Below, in pieces: positions 14,608 through 21,981 of a DNA stretch of 28,329 nucleotides. Numbering within the stretch: the stretch's first letter is position 1; every line of letters begins with the position of its first letter. The translations under genes and the position numbers were made by a program. The notes under the pieces are model-generated. The model searched no databases and had not been told where the DNA came from. It was given only the letters and a program-made list of their open reading frames with translations. The stretch is taken from positions 1 through 28,329 of the forward strand of contig CALCGX010000082.1 of NCBI GenBank assembly GCA_937901225.1. The letters are read 5' to 3'. The stretch comes from an uncultured Bacteroidales bacterium (GTDB lineage Bacteria; Bacteroidota; Bacteroidia; Bacteroidales; Paludibacteraceae).

Positions 14608-15693
14608 ATGAAAAAAGTAACATTGAAACTCTCCGATGGCACCTGCTTCACAGGAACATCATTTGGCTACGAGAAGAATGTAGCCGGAGAGCTCGTATTC
14701 AATACCACCATGATTGGTTATCCAGAGGTGCTGACCGACGCGAACTTCGAAGGTCAACTCGTGGTGATGACCTATCCATTGATTGGTAACTACGGCGTGC
14801 CTGCATGCAGCAGTTTGGAGAACGGTTTGTCCGAGTTTATGGATAGCCACCGCATCCATCCTGCAGCAGTAATCATGACCGAGTATAGCCCAGAGTACTC
14901 ACACTGGAATGCCAATGAGGATCTCGCCGCATGGCTCATCCGTGAGCAGATTCCTGCTATCACAGGTGTAGATACCCGTGAGCTGACCAAGCATCTCCGT
15001 GAGAACGGCACCATGCAAGCTACCTTGATCTTCGAGGGCGACGACACTACCCCTGTGGCAAACGACGAGAACCTCGTACAACAAGTTTCTTGCAAAGAAG
15101 TGGTAACATACAACGCTGGTGCAGGCAAGAAGGTAGTACTCGTGGACTGCGGCGTGAAAGAAGGTATCATCCGCTACCTACTCTCTCGTGGCGTAGAGGT
15201 AACACGCGTGCCATGGGACTACGACTTCAACACTTTGGAGTTTGACGCACTGTTGCTGAGCAACGGTCCGGGCGATCCAGAAGATTGCGCTGTGACCATA
15301 GAAAATATCAAGACCTTCCTCGCTAAGGGCGAAGATAAGCCATTGTTGGGCCTTGGATTGGGCAACCAACTCCTAGCTCTTGCAGCTGGTGCTGAGGTAC
15401 TCAAACATAAATATGGTCACCGTGGTGCTACCCAACCTGTACAAATCGTTGGTGGTGAGCGTTGCTATATCACCGCACAAAACCACGGTTATGTAGTGGA
15501 TGGCACTACCCTGCCAGCTGAGTGGAAGGAGTGGTTCATCAACATGAACGACCGCACCAACGAGGGTATCAAGCACGCAGAGAAGCCATGGATGGCAGTA
15601 CAGTTTATTCCTGAAATGAACTGCGGACCAAAAGACTCTGAATTTGTATTCGATATCTTCTTCCAACTTCTTAAGGGCACTTCTATAAATTGA
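14608..15693 (+). CDS. carA: Carbamoyl-phosphate synthase small subunit with a degenerate glutaminase site
   Basis: A 361-residue small subunit of carbamoyl-phosphate synthase. The N-terminal CPSase domain is intact (LKLSDGTCFTGTSFG to about residue 150), as is the class I amidotransferase fold (LLLSNGPGDPEDC, AQNHGYVVD). The catalytic triad is broken. Where the family has GxCxGHQ it reads GLGLGNQ, so the nucleophilic Cys is Gly250 and the next His is Asn253. The HPE motif reads FIPE, so the catalytic His is Ile334; Glu336 remains. The glutamine-binding Ser of E. coli CarA (Ser47) is Asn here. Residues around FINMNDRTNEGI and AVQF resemble animal CPS1, also a non-glutaminase. It should bind CarB but not hydrolyse glutamine. 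The ATG at 14608 follows the repeat; carB starts 191 nt downstream. Confidence 0.93.
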   Translation: MKKVTLKLSDGTCFTGTSFGYEKNVAGELVFNTTMIGYPEVLTDANFEGQLVVMTYPLIGNYGVPACSSLENGLSEFMDSHRIHPAAVIMTEYSPEYSHWNANEDLAAWLIREQIPAITGVDTRELTKHLRENGTMQATLIFEGDDTTPVANDENLVQQVSCKEVVTYNAGAGKKVVLVDCGVKEGIIRYLLSRGVEVTRVPWDYDFNTLEFDALLLSNGPGDPEDCAVTIENIKTFLAKGEDKPLLGLGLGNQLLALAAGAEVLKHKYGHRGATQPVQIVGGERCYITAQNHGYVVDGTTLPAEWKEWFINMNDRTNEGIKHAEKPWMAVQFIPEMNCGPKDSEFVFDIFFQLLKGTSIN

Positions 15694-15725
15694 TTTATAG
15701 TGATTTTGAGGTTTATATTGAGGAG

Positions 15726-15783
15726 ATTGCTTGGCGGAATGAAGGCGCATAGCGAGCTATGCAACTGACTGACAACGAGCAAT
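15726..15783. other. Hairpin-forming spacer between carA and carB
   Basis: GCATAGC-GA-GCTATGC (15747-15762) is a perfect inverted repeat, nested inside ATTGCT (15726-15731) and AGCAAT (15778-15783). No U tract follows, so it is not a typical terminator. It may be an RNA processing or attenuation element, or a dispersed repeat. The remaining spacer up to 15884 is AT-rich with no clear promoter. Confidence 0.4.
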
Positions 15784-15884
15784 ATACCAATAAAAAGCCA
15801 AAAGCATATAAAAATGTTAATATTTAACTCATAATGGTTATTCTTCTAAAATGTTGAATTTATAGAAGTGGCCTTAGACAAATA

Positions 15885-18800
15885 ATGACAATGGAGAAAA
15901 AAGATATTAAGAAAGTACTCGTGCTCGGTTCAGGAGCATTGAAGATCGGTGAGGCAGGTGAGTTCGATTACTCTGGTTCACAAGCCCTCAAGGCCCTTCG
16001 TGAAGAAGGTATCTATACCGTACTCATCAACCCAAATATCGCTACCGTCCAAACTAGCGAAGGTGTAGCAGATAAGATCTACTTCTTGCCAGTTAACCCA
16101 TTCTTTGTGGAGAAAGTGATTGCGAAAGAGCGTCCAGATGGCGTATTGCTCGCTTTCGGTGGACAAACCGCGCTCAACTGCGGTGTGGAGCTCTACAAAA
16201 CTGGCGTATTGGAGAAATATAACGTACAAGTGCTCGGTACTCCAGTACAAGCTATCATGGATACCGAGGATCGTGAGCTCTTCGTGGAGAAGTTGGACGA
16301 GATCAATGTCAAGACCATCCAAAGCGAAGCTTGCGAGACTATCGAAGCCGCTCGTGCAGCAGCCAAAGAACTTGGTTATCCAGTCATCCTCCGTGCAGCA
16401 TACGCTCTCGGTGGCTTGGGTTCTGGCTTCTGTGACAACGAGGAAGAGCTGAATATCATCGCTGAGAAAGCGTTCAGTTTCTCTCCACAAGTACTTGTAG
16501 AGAAATCACTCAAGGGCTGGAAAGAGATTGAGTATGAGGTAGTTCGTGATAAATACGACAACTGTATCACCGTCTGCAACATGGAGAACCTCGACCCACT
16601 CGGTATTCACACCGGTGAGTCTATCGTGATTGCTCCTACCCAAACACTCACCAAGTCTGAGGCAGCCAAGCTCCGCGCATTGGCTATCAAAATTGTTCGC
16701 CACGTAGGTATTGTGGGTGAGTGTAACGTACAATACGCCCTCGATCCTTATTCTGAGGATTACCGCGTGATTGAGGTCAACGCTCGCCTCTCTCGCTCTT
16801 CTGCATTGGCTTCTAAAGCAACTGGCTATCCTCTCGCTTTCGTAGCAGCTAAGATCGCTCTCGGCTATGGCCTCTTCGAACTCAAGAACTCTGTCACCAA
16901 AGATACTCCTGCTTTCTTCGAGCCAACATTGGACTATATCGTAGCTAAACTCCCACGCTGGGACCTCGGTAAGTTCCGCGGCGTAGATCGCGAGATCGGC
17001 TCCAGCATGAAGTCTGTGGGCGAAGTGATGGCTATCGGTCGTACCTTCGAGGACACCATCCAAAAGGGTCTTCGTATGATTGGTCAAGGTATGCACGGTT
17101 TCACCGAGAACAAGCAACTGCATGTGGATGACCTCGACCACGCATTAGCAGCTCCAACCGACAAGCGTATCTTCTTCCTCTCGCAAGCATTGCATGCGGG
17201 TTATAGCATCGACCGCTTGCACGAGCTCACGAAGATCGACCGTTGGTTCCTAGAGAAACTCCAAAATATCGTTAAGACCGACAACGAGCTCAAAGCAGCT
17301 GGTACCCTCCAAAACATTGACGAGGACTTGATGCGCAAAGCTAAGATCCAAGGTTTCTCTGACTTCCAAATCGCGAAAGCTGTAGGAATGGGCGAACATA
17401 TGGATATGGATTTTGCCGTGCTCGTAACCCGCAAGCATCGTCTCTCTTTGGGCGTTAAACCAGTTGTAAAACAGATAGATACACTCGCAGCTGAGTTCCC
17501 TGCTCAAACCAACTACCTCTACCTCACCTACTCCGGTGTAGCCAACGATGTGAAGTACCTCAACGACCGCAAGTCTGTCGTTGTACTCGGTTCGGGTGCT
17601 TACCGTATTGGTTCGTCTGTAGAGTTTGACTGGTGCGGCGTACAAGCCCTCAAGACCATCCGCGAGAACGGCTACCGCTCTGTGATGATCAACTACAACC
17701 CTGAGACCGTTTCTACCGACTACGATATGTGCGATCGTCTCTATTTCGACGAGCTCACCTTCGAGCGCGTGATGGACATCCTTGAGTTGGAGAACCCACA
17801 CGGTGTTATCGTTTCTACTGGTGGTCAGATCCCTAATAACCTTGCACTCAAACTCGATGCACAACATATGCCTATCCTCGGTACTACCGCTCGCAGTATC
17901 GACAACGCCGAGGACCGAGACAAGTTCTCTGCGATGCTTGACCGCATTGGCGTAGACCAACCTGAATGGAGCGCCCTCACCTCTATGGAGGATGTAAAGA
18001 CCTTCATCGACAAAGTGGGTTTCCCAGTACTCGTTCGTCCATCATACGTACTCTCTGGTGCTGCGATGAATGTCTGCTTCAACCAAGAGGAGCTCGAGCG
18101 CTTCCTCAAGATGGCAGCTACCGTCAGCAAGAAGCACCCTGTGGTAATCTCTAAGTTCATGCTCAACACCAAGGAGATTGAGATGGACGCTGTGGCTAAG
18201 GATGGCGAGATCATCGCATACGCTATCTCTGAGCACGTAGAGTTTGCAGGTGTACACTCAGGCGACGCAACCATCCAGTTCCCAGCACAAAAACTCTATG
18301 TAGAGACCGTGCGCCGAATCAAGAAGATCTCTGGTCAAATCGCACGCGAGCTCAACATCTCTGGTCCATTCAATATCCAGTACCTCGCTCGCGAGAACGA
18401 GATCAAGGTGATTGAGTGTAACCTCCGTGCTTCACGCTCGTTCCCATTCGTATCTAAAGTATTGAAGATCAACTTCATCGACATAGCTACCCGCATCATG
18501 CTCGGTCTCCCAGTAGAGAAACCAAGCAAGAACTTCTTCGACTTCGACTATGTGGGTGTCAAGGCATCGCAGTTCTCCTTCAACCGTCTGCAAAAGGCTG
18601 ACCCAGTCATCGGTGTGGACATGACCTCTACGGGTGAGGTTGGTTGCCTCGGCGAGGACGCTAACGCTGCCCTGTTGACCTCTATGCTTTCCGTAGGCAT
18701 GCGCGTACCTAAGAAGAATGTACTCTTCTCTATCGGTTCGCCAAAGCAAAAAGCACAAATGCTCGAGTCTGCACGCCAACTCATCGCGAAGGGCTTCAAT

Positions 18801-19118
18801 ATCTACGCTACCCTTGGTACAAGCCACTTCCTCACAGAGGCAGGTATCCCTAACACAACGGTTTACCAACCATCTGAGGAGGGCACCCCACAAGCTATCG
18901 ACCTCATGCGCGAAGGCGTGATTGAGTTCGTAGTGAGTGTACCAAAGGATATCGTGACTGATCCACAAAACGATGTTTGCTACCATGTTCGTCGTGCGGC
19001 TATTGACCTCAATGTGCCATTGCTCACCAATGCACGCCTTGCAGCAGCGTTCATCAACGCTTTCTGCACTGTCGATGTCAACGACCTCGCTATCCAATCG
19101 TGGGATGAGTATAAGTAG
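15885..19118 (+). CDS. carB: Carbamoyl-phosphate synthase large subunit, CPS1/CAD-like lineage
   Basis: CarB makes carbamoyl phosphate from bicarbonate, ammonia and two ATP, for pyrimidine and arginine synthesis. The 1077-residue protein has the full layout: two ATP-grasp halves (LGSGALKIGEAGEFDYSG near residue 14 and LGSGAYRIGSSVEFDWCG near 567), an oligomerisation region between them, and a C-terminal MGS-like regulatory domain from about 945. Many stretches follow animal CPS1/CAD rather than E. coli CarB: AYALGGLGSGFC, GSSVEFDWCGV, GGQIPNNLA, SYVLSGAAMNV, FNIQYL, ECNLRASRSFPFVSK, STGEVGCLGE and PLLTN. ATG codons at 15885 and 15891 are both possible starts. With a glutaminase-dead CarA upstream, the enzyme should take free ammonia. 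A perfect hairpin terminator follows at 19173. Confidence 0.96.
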   Translation: MTMEKKDIKKVLVLGSGALKIGEAGEFDYSGSQALKALREEGIYTVLINPNIATVQTSEGVADKIYFLPVNPFFVEKVIAKERPDGVLLAFGGQTALNCGVELYKTGVLEKYNVQVLGTPVQAIMDTEDRELFVEKLDEINVKTIQSEACETIEAARAAAKELGYPVILRAAYALGGLGSGFCDNEEELNIIAEKAFSFSPQVLVEKSLKGWKEIEYEVVRDKYDNCITVCNMENLDPLGIHTGESIVIAPTQTLTKSEAAKLRALAIKIVRHVGIVGECNVQYALDPYSEDYRVIEVNARLSRSSALASKATGYPLAFVAAKIALGYGLFELKNSVTKDTPAFFEPTLDYIVAKLPRWDLGKFRGVDREIGSSMKSVGEVMAIGRTFEDTIQKGLRMIGQGMHGFTENKQLHVDDLDHALAAPTDKRIFFLSQALHAGYSIDRLHELTKIDRWFLEKLQNIVKTDNELKAAGTLQNIDEDLMRKAKIQGFSDFQIAKAVGMGEHMDMDFAVLVTRKHRLSLGVKPVVKQIDTLAAEFPAQTNYLYLTYSGVANDVKYLNDRKSVVVLGSGAYRIGSSVEFDWCGVQALKTIRENGYRSVMINYNPETVSTDYDMCDRLYFDELTFERVMDILELENPHGVIVSTGGQIPNNLALKLDAQHMPILGTTARSIDNAEDRDKFSAMLDRIGVDQPEWSALTSMEDVKTFIDKVGFPVLVRPSYVLSGAAMNVCFNQEELERFLKMAATVSKKHPVVISKFMLNTKEIEMDAVAKDGEIIAYAISEHVEFAGVHSGDATIQFPAQKLYVETVRRIKKISGQIARELNISGPFNIQYLARENEIKVIECNLRASRSFPFVSKVLKINFIDIATRIMLGLPVEKPSKNFFDFDYVGVKASQFSFNRLQKADPVIGVDMTSTGEVGCLGEDANAALLTSMLSVGMRVPKKNVLFSIGSPKQKAQMLESARQLIAKGFNIYATLGTSHFLTEAGIPNTTVYQPSEEGTPQAIDLMREGVIEFVVSVPKDIVTDPQNDVCYHVRRAAIDLNVPLLTNARLAAAFINAFCTVDVNDLAIQSWDEYK

Positions 19119-19172
19119 GAAGACCGTGTCTGTACCTACTGCTTCGACGGCTCATGCCCTTGTGAATAAACT

Positions 19173-19200
19173 AAATGCTCAGCAAATTTGCTGAGCATTT
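19173..19200. terminator. Intrinsic terminator after carB
   Basis: AAATGCTCAGCAAA and TTTGCTGAGCATTT form a perfect 28-base palindrome, followed by GTTTTCTTTG. It lies 55 nt after the carB stop and closes the purT-carB cluster. Confidence 0.92.
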
Positions 19201-19270
19201 GTTTTCTTTGTCCATTGCCTCCGAATCGCATTCGAGTAGGCACGACCTCCTAATGTATGATGTATTGGTA

Positions 19271-19522
19271 AAAAGCACTTTTATTAAGAATCCCTTCCCT
19301 TGTACCTTCCTTTTATCATCCGTGTTAGTAACCAAGGAAGAACCAAAGAAGAACCAACCAACACCCTAAGAACTCCCAAACTTCAAAAAAGTACTTTTAT
19401 TAAGATTTCCCTCTCTTTTACCTCTCTTATACCTTGCCTATTTCCACCGAGAGAACACCGACCGACGACCGAGAAAACTCCGACTCAACTCCCTGCCTCC
19501 AAAAAAGCACTTTTCTTAAGAT
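19271..19522. repeat. Three AAAAGYACTTTT boxes spaced ~115 bp apart
   Basis: AAAAAGCACTTTTATTAAGAAT (19271), AAAAAAGTACTTTTATTAAGATT (about 19385) and AAAAAAGCACTTTTCTTAAGATT (about 19501) recur at intervals of ~115 bp. A weaker relative (AAAAAGCGATTTTAT) follows near 19640. Each begins with a near-palindrome (AAAAGTACTTTT is a perfect one) and is followed by pyrimidine-rich DNA. Short ORFs crossing this region look like repeat translation rather than genes. Confidence 0.7.
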
Positions 19523-19527
19523 TGGCT

Positions 19528-19611
19528 TCCTAAAAAAGTTGTCTGCATTCCTAAAAAGGTTGACTAAAATCCTAAAACAGTTGACTCATCTCCTAAAGTT
19601 TTATACTATCT
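19528..19611. repeat. 21-bp degenerate tandem repeat, four copies
   Basis: Units begin TCCTAAAaaagTTG at 19528, 19549, 19570 and 19591, an exact 21-base period. The last unit is the most diverged. The array sits just upstream of the promoter at 19654 in the 597-nt gap between carB and the accessory island. The rest of that gap (19201-19270, 19612-19653) shows nothing recognisable. Confidence 0.75.
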
Positions 19612-19653
19612 GCTCAGCCTCTAAACTAAAAATTGCAGTAAAAAGCGATTTTA

Positions 19654-19685
19654 TTTGCTCAATCCAAAATATTTTTATATCTTTG
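19654..19685 (+). promoter_or_regulatory. Promoter of the unknown two-gene unit
   Basis: TTTG (19654-19657), 20 bases, TATCTTTG (19678-19685). It is followed by a ~25-nt leader to the ATG at 19716. Confidence 0.8.
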
Positions 19686-19715
19686 CAGCCACAAATACCT
19701 TAAACTTTTTATCAT

Positions 19716-20132
19716 ATGCGTTACTTAATACCTATTGAACTATGGATTTTCTCTGTGGATGACGAACTCCTATGGGAAGGATACTTCTATTATGCCATTT
19801 CTGAAAGGAGAATTACAGAAATTGTCAATTTTACTCTTAATTGTGAGAATAAGGAAGGCTTATTTGAGAACATGCCCCAAAGAATACTGGAAAGCATCTC
19901 AAAGAAGGCAGATAAGATGTCTCGCAAAATAATATTAGATGAAAAGATACCTGTAACAAATTATCAAATCTCATTATCGAAGTATCTGCCAATAGGTATT
20001 CTGCTCTTATTCCCTGAAATCGTTTTGAATGAATTGAATTTAGAAGGTCTATTTGATGCTTATGATGTAAGGTCTATTGATGAGCTGTGGAATATAGAAT
20101 ACCTAAAACCGCTAAAAATTGATGAAAAATAA
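19716..20132 (+). CDS. Unknown soluble protein, first gene of a two-gene unit
   Basis: A 138-residue acidic protein not recognised as any family. It starts MRYLIPIELWIFSVDDELLW with no signal peptide cleavage pattern. The central part is mixed helix and strand, with a hydrophobic stretch YLPIGILLLFPEIVLNEL (about residues 92-109) that is probably a buried helix. The composition is AT-rich (many Ile, Asn, Lys and Glu codons ending in A or T), unlike the housekeeping genes before it, which suggests acquisition. It has its own consensus promoter 30 nt upstream. The next gene starts only 6 nt after its stop, so the two are almost certainly one operon and may be functional partners. Confidence 0.7.
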   Translation: MRYLIPIELWIFSVDDELLWEGYFYYAISERRITEIVNFTLNCENKEGLFENMPQRILESISKKADKMSRKIILDEKIPVTNYQISLSKYLPIGILLLFPEIVLNELNLEGLFDAYDVRSIDELWNIEYLKPLKIDEK

Positions 20133-20138
20133 ATACCC

Positions 20139-21131
20139 ATGAAAACATATATTCTTGATACTATTGACCGCTTTAAACGATATAGTCAAACCTTAGATGT
20201 TCAGACAATACTATGCCAAAAGGCGTGGTATGTTCTCAATGAAGATGGCGACGACGAAAAACTCATATTTCAAAAGGATGGCACTATAATAGTGTCTATA
20301 AATGGCACTACAAAAACTTACCAGTGGGAATATATTCCTTCTATGCAATCGGTGCATATAAAGTACTCTCAATCAGAGGGTATTATGTTGAAACCAGCAT
20401 TTTTAGATGGCATTATTTTAGCATTTCAAAAGACTGGCACAAAAGAATGCATGTTTCTAATCGATAACGCTTTAGGTGAGAACAAAAAAACACTATCTTT
20501 AAGTTCTGTAAAAAAACATCTATTAGCTTATGAGGACGGTAATATTACTGAAACAGAAATTCAGAAATTATCGAAAGAATTAGAGCTGGCTAATGCAGCA
20601 CAAGAAAAAATAAAAAAGGAACAGGAAGAGGCTCGTAAAAAGGAAGGACGAATTGCAGAATTACAAGATATTATACTTAAATATGAAAGGGATAAAGAAA
20701 ATTTAGATCTTTATTATAAAGAAAAAAACATAAAACGATATGAAAAATGTCTTGGAAAATACACAAGACATAATTATGATACAGGTGACCCCTTGTTTAA
20801 TATGGTTCAAGCTGTACTTATTGGTATTTTTACCTTGGGAGGTATATTAGGAGGATTGCTCATTTTCGATAAAACAGAGATGTGGGTCTTTTTACTCCTT
20901 GCACTTCTTTCTGTTGTTTTAGGTCCATTATGTGGTCATCTTATCGCGAAATTATGCACTGAAGACATAAGGTTTAATATCTTCAAAAATAGATGTAACA
21001 ACTCAAGTTTTCAACGACATAAATTTGATGAAATGAATGATGCTTATGTGTCGTATGTAAAAAAAGAACTTGAATTGCTTATTCGTGAAGATGAAATAGA
21101 AGCAATACGGCAAGAATTAGAACACCTATAG
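20139..21131 (+). CDS. Unknown membrane-anchored coiled-coil protein
   Basis: A 330-residue protein of unknown family. Residues ~1-130 look like a globular beta-rich domain (VLNEDGDDEKLIFQKDGTII, then TYQWEYIPSM). Residues ~137-205 are a charged coiled coil rich in Glu and Lys (ELELANAAQEKIKKEQEEAR). Two hydrophobic segments follow at about 226-247 and 249-272, forming a membrane hairpin. The C-terminal ~55 residues are charged and helical. Both ends should thus face the same side, probably the cytoplasm. This sensor-like globular/coiled-coil/membrane plan and the soluble partner 6 nt upstream are compatible with an envelope-stress or defence role, but nothing in the sequence proves it. Its codon use is AT-rich like its partner's. 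Confidence 0.7.
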   Translation: MKTYILDTIDRFKRYSQTLDVQTILCQKAWYVLNEDGDDEKLIFQKDGTIIVSINGTTKTYQWEYIPSMQSVHIKYSQSEGIMLKPAFLDGIILAFQKTGTKECMFLIDNALGENKKTLSLSSVKKHLLAYEDGNITETEIQKLSKELELANAAQEKIKKEQEEARKKEGRIAELQDIILKYERDKENLDLYYKEKNIKRYEKCLGKYTRHNYDTGDPLFNMVQAVLIGIFTLGGILGGLLIFDKTEMWVFLLLALLSVVLGPLCGHLIAKLCTEDIRFNIFKNRCNNSSFQRHKFDEMNDAYVSYVKKELELLIREDEIEAIRQELEHL

Positions 21132-21269
21132 TACTAGAACCTTAGAGCGTAGATAAAAATCGTCCGCAGCTTTTTTATACATTCAAGACAAAAAAATAGC
21201 AACTCAAATAATTAACCAACGGAGTATGCCGAAAATCCAACAAAGAGTAGGCAAAAAAACTAAATAATT

Positions 21270-21689
21270 ATGAAAAAGTTCTTAATACTAGCATTTTTGT
21301 ATTTCTTAGCACCATCAGTATTTTCTCAATACTATCAATCAACAGATCTATATGAAGAGACCTACTACCAACCTACTAATTATCAACGAAAATCGTACTA
21401 TCAATCAACCGACATATATCAACAACTACACAATAGCTTACTACAACAAGGATATGAATACTATGGACAAGTAAAGACATACATATACTCAGGAACCAGT
21501 TTTGTTAGTTTAGGTGGAATGAAGATATATTATAAGAATCTTGGTCAACGTTCTAAAATTATAGCATCTGATGGAAGTTCTATATATTCTGTTTTCACAA
21601 ATCCAGATTTCCAAAATTCAAGATCAATCTCTGCAAGATTTGAATATATTATTGAGGGTAATGGAAAATATCTATTTTTCAATCCTTAA
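21270..21689 (+). CDS. Small secreted Tyr/Gln-rich protein with internal repeats
   Basis: A 139-residue protein with a clear signal peptide, MKKFLILAFLYFLAPSVFSQ, with cleavage expected after VFS. The mature N-terminus is Tyr/Gln/Thr-rich with imperfect repeats: YYQSTDLYEE, YYQPTNYQ and YYQSTDIYQQ. The rest (YIYSGTSFVSLGGMKIYYKN onward) looks beta-rich. There is no lipobox, so it is probably periplasmic or secreted. The 138-nt gap before it has an A/T-rich stretch but no consensus promoter. A broken mreB tail follows in the same frame just 3 nt after its stop. No family was recognised. Confidence 0.7.
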   Translation: MKKFLILAFLYFLAPSVFSQYYQSTDLYEETYYQPTNYQRKSYYQSTDIYQQLHNSLLQQGYEYYGQVKTYIYSGTSFVSLGGMKIYYKNLGQRSKIIASDGSSIYSVFTNPDFQNSRSISARFEYIIEGNGKYLFFNP

Positions 21690-21692
21690 GTT

Positions 21693-21952
21693 TTGCTGGA
21701 TAAGAACATCCAACAAATCGAAACTGCTATTCGTCAGGCTTTAGGACAGACACCATCCGAGTTATATGCTGACATTGTGGAGCGTGGTGTGTATCTCACA
21801 GGTGGTGGAGCATTGTTGCACGGACTAGCCAAACGACTGAGCGATAAATTCCATATTCAATTCCATGTCGCAGATGAGATCCTCTGCACTCGGTTGCAAA
21901 AGGTACTTGCACTGCACTAGAGAATACTGACAATTTTAGTTTTTTTGATTAG
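21693..21952 (+). pseudogene. Frameshifted C-terminal remnant of mreB
   Basis: This fragment reads as the last quarter of the actin-like cell-shape protein MreB: ALGQTPSELYADIVERGVYL, then the conserved TGGGALLHGL and FHVAD. At about 21876 two extra bases (GA in GATGAGATCC) shift the frame. Dropping them gives DDPLHSVAKGTCTAL and then ENTDNFSFFD with a stop at 21950-21952, matching the expected MreB end. In the uncorrected frame translation ends at 21920 after nonsense residues. The N-terminal ~260 residues are absent; the sequence to the left is the secreted-protein gene. It is a dead copy, more GC-rich than its neighbours, and a functional mreB should exist elsewhere. Confidence 0.85.
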
Positions 21953-21981
21953 AAATTAAGTAACTTTTCAATGTGAATCTT

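Noticed and set aside
16506..17141. Long antisense open frame opposite carB, and several like it opposite carB, purC, folD and purT
   Set aside because: They mirror strongly coding genes with biased codons, show Cys/His/Arg-rich random-looking translations, and have no promoter.
19271..19611. CRISPR-like or small coding genes in the repeat-rich spacer
   Set aside because: Boxes are ~20 bp with ~95-bp unlike intervals, and the open frames there are low-complexity translations of repeats.
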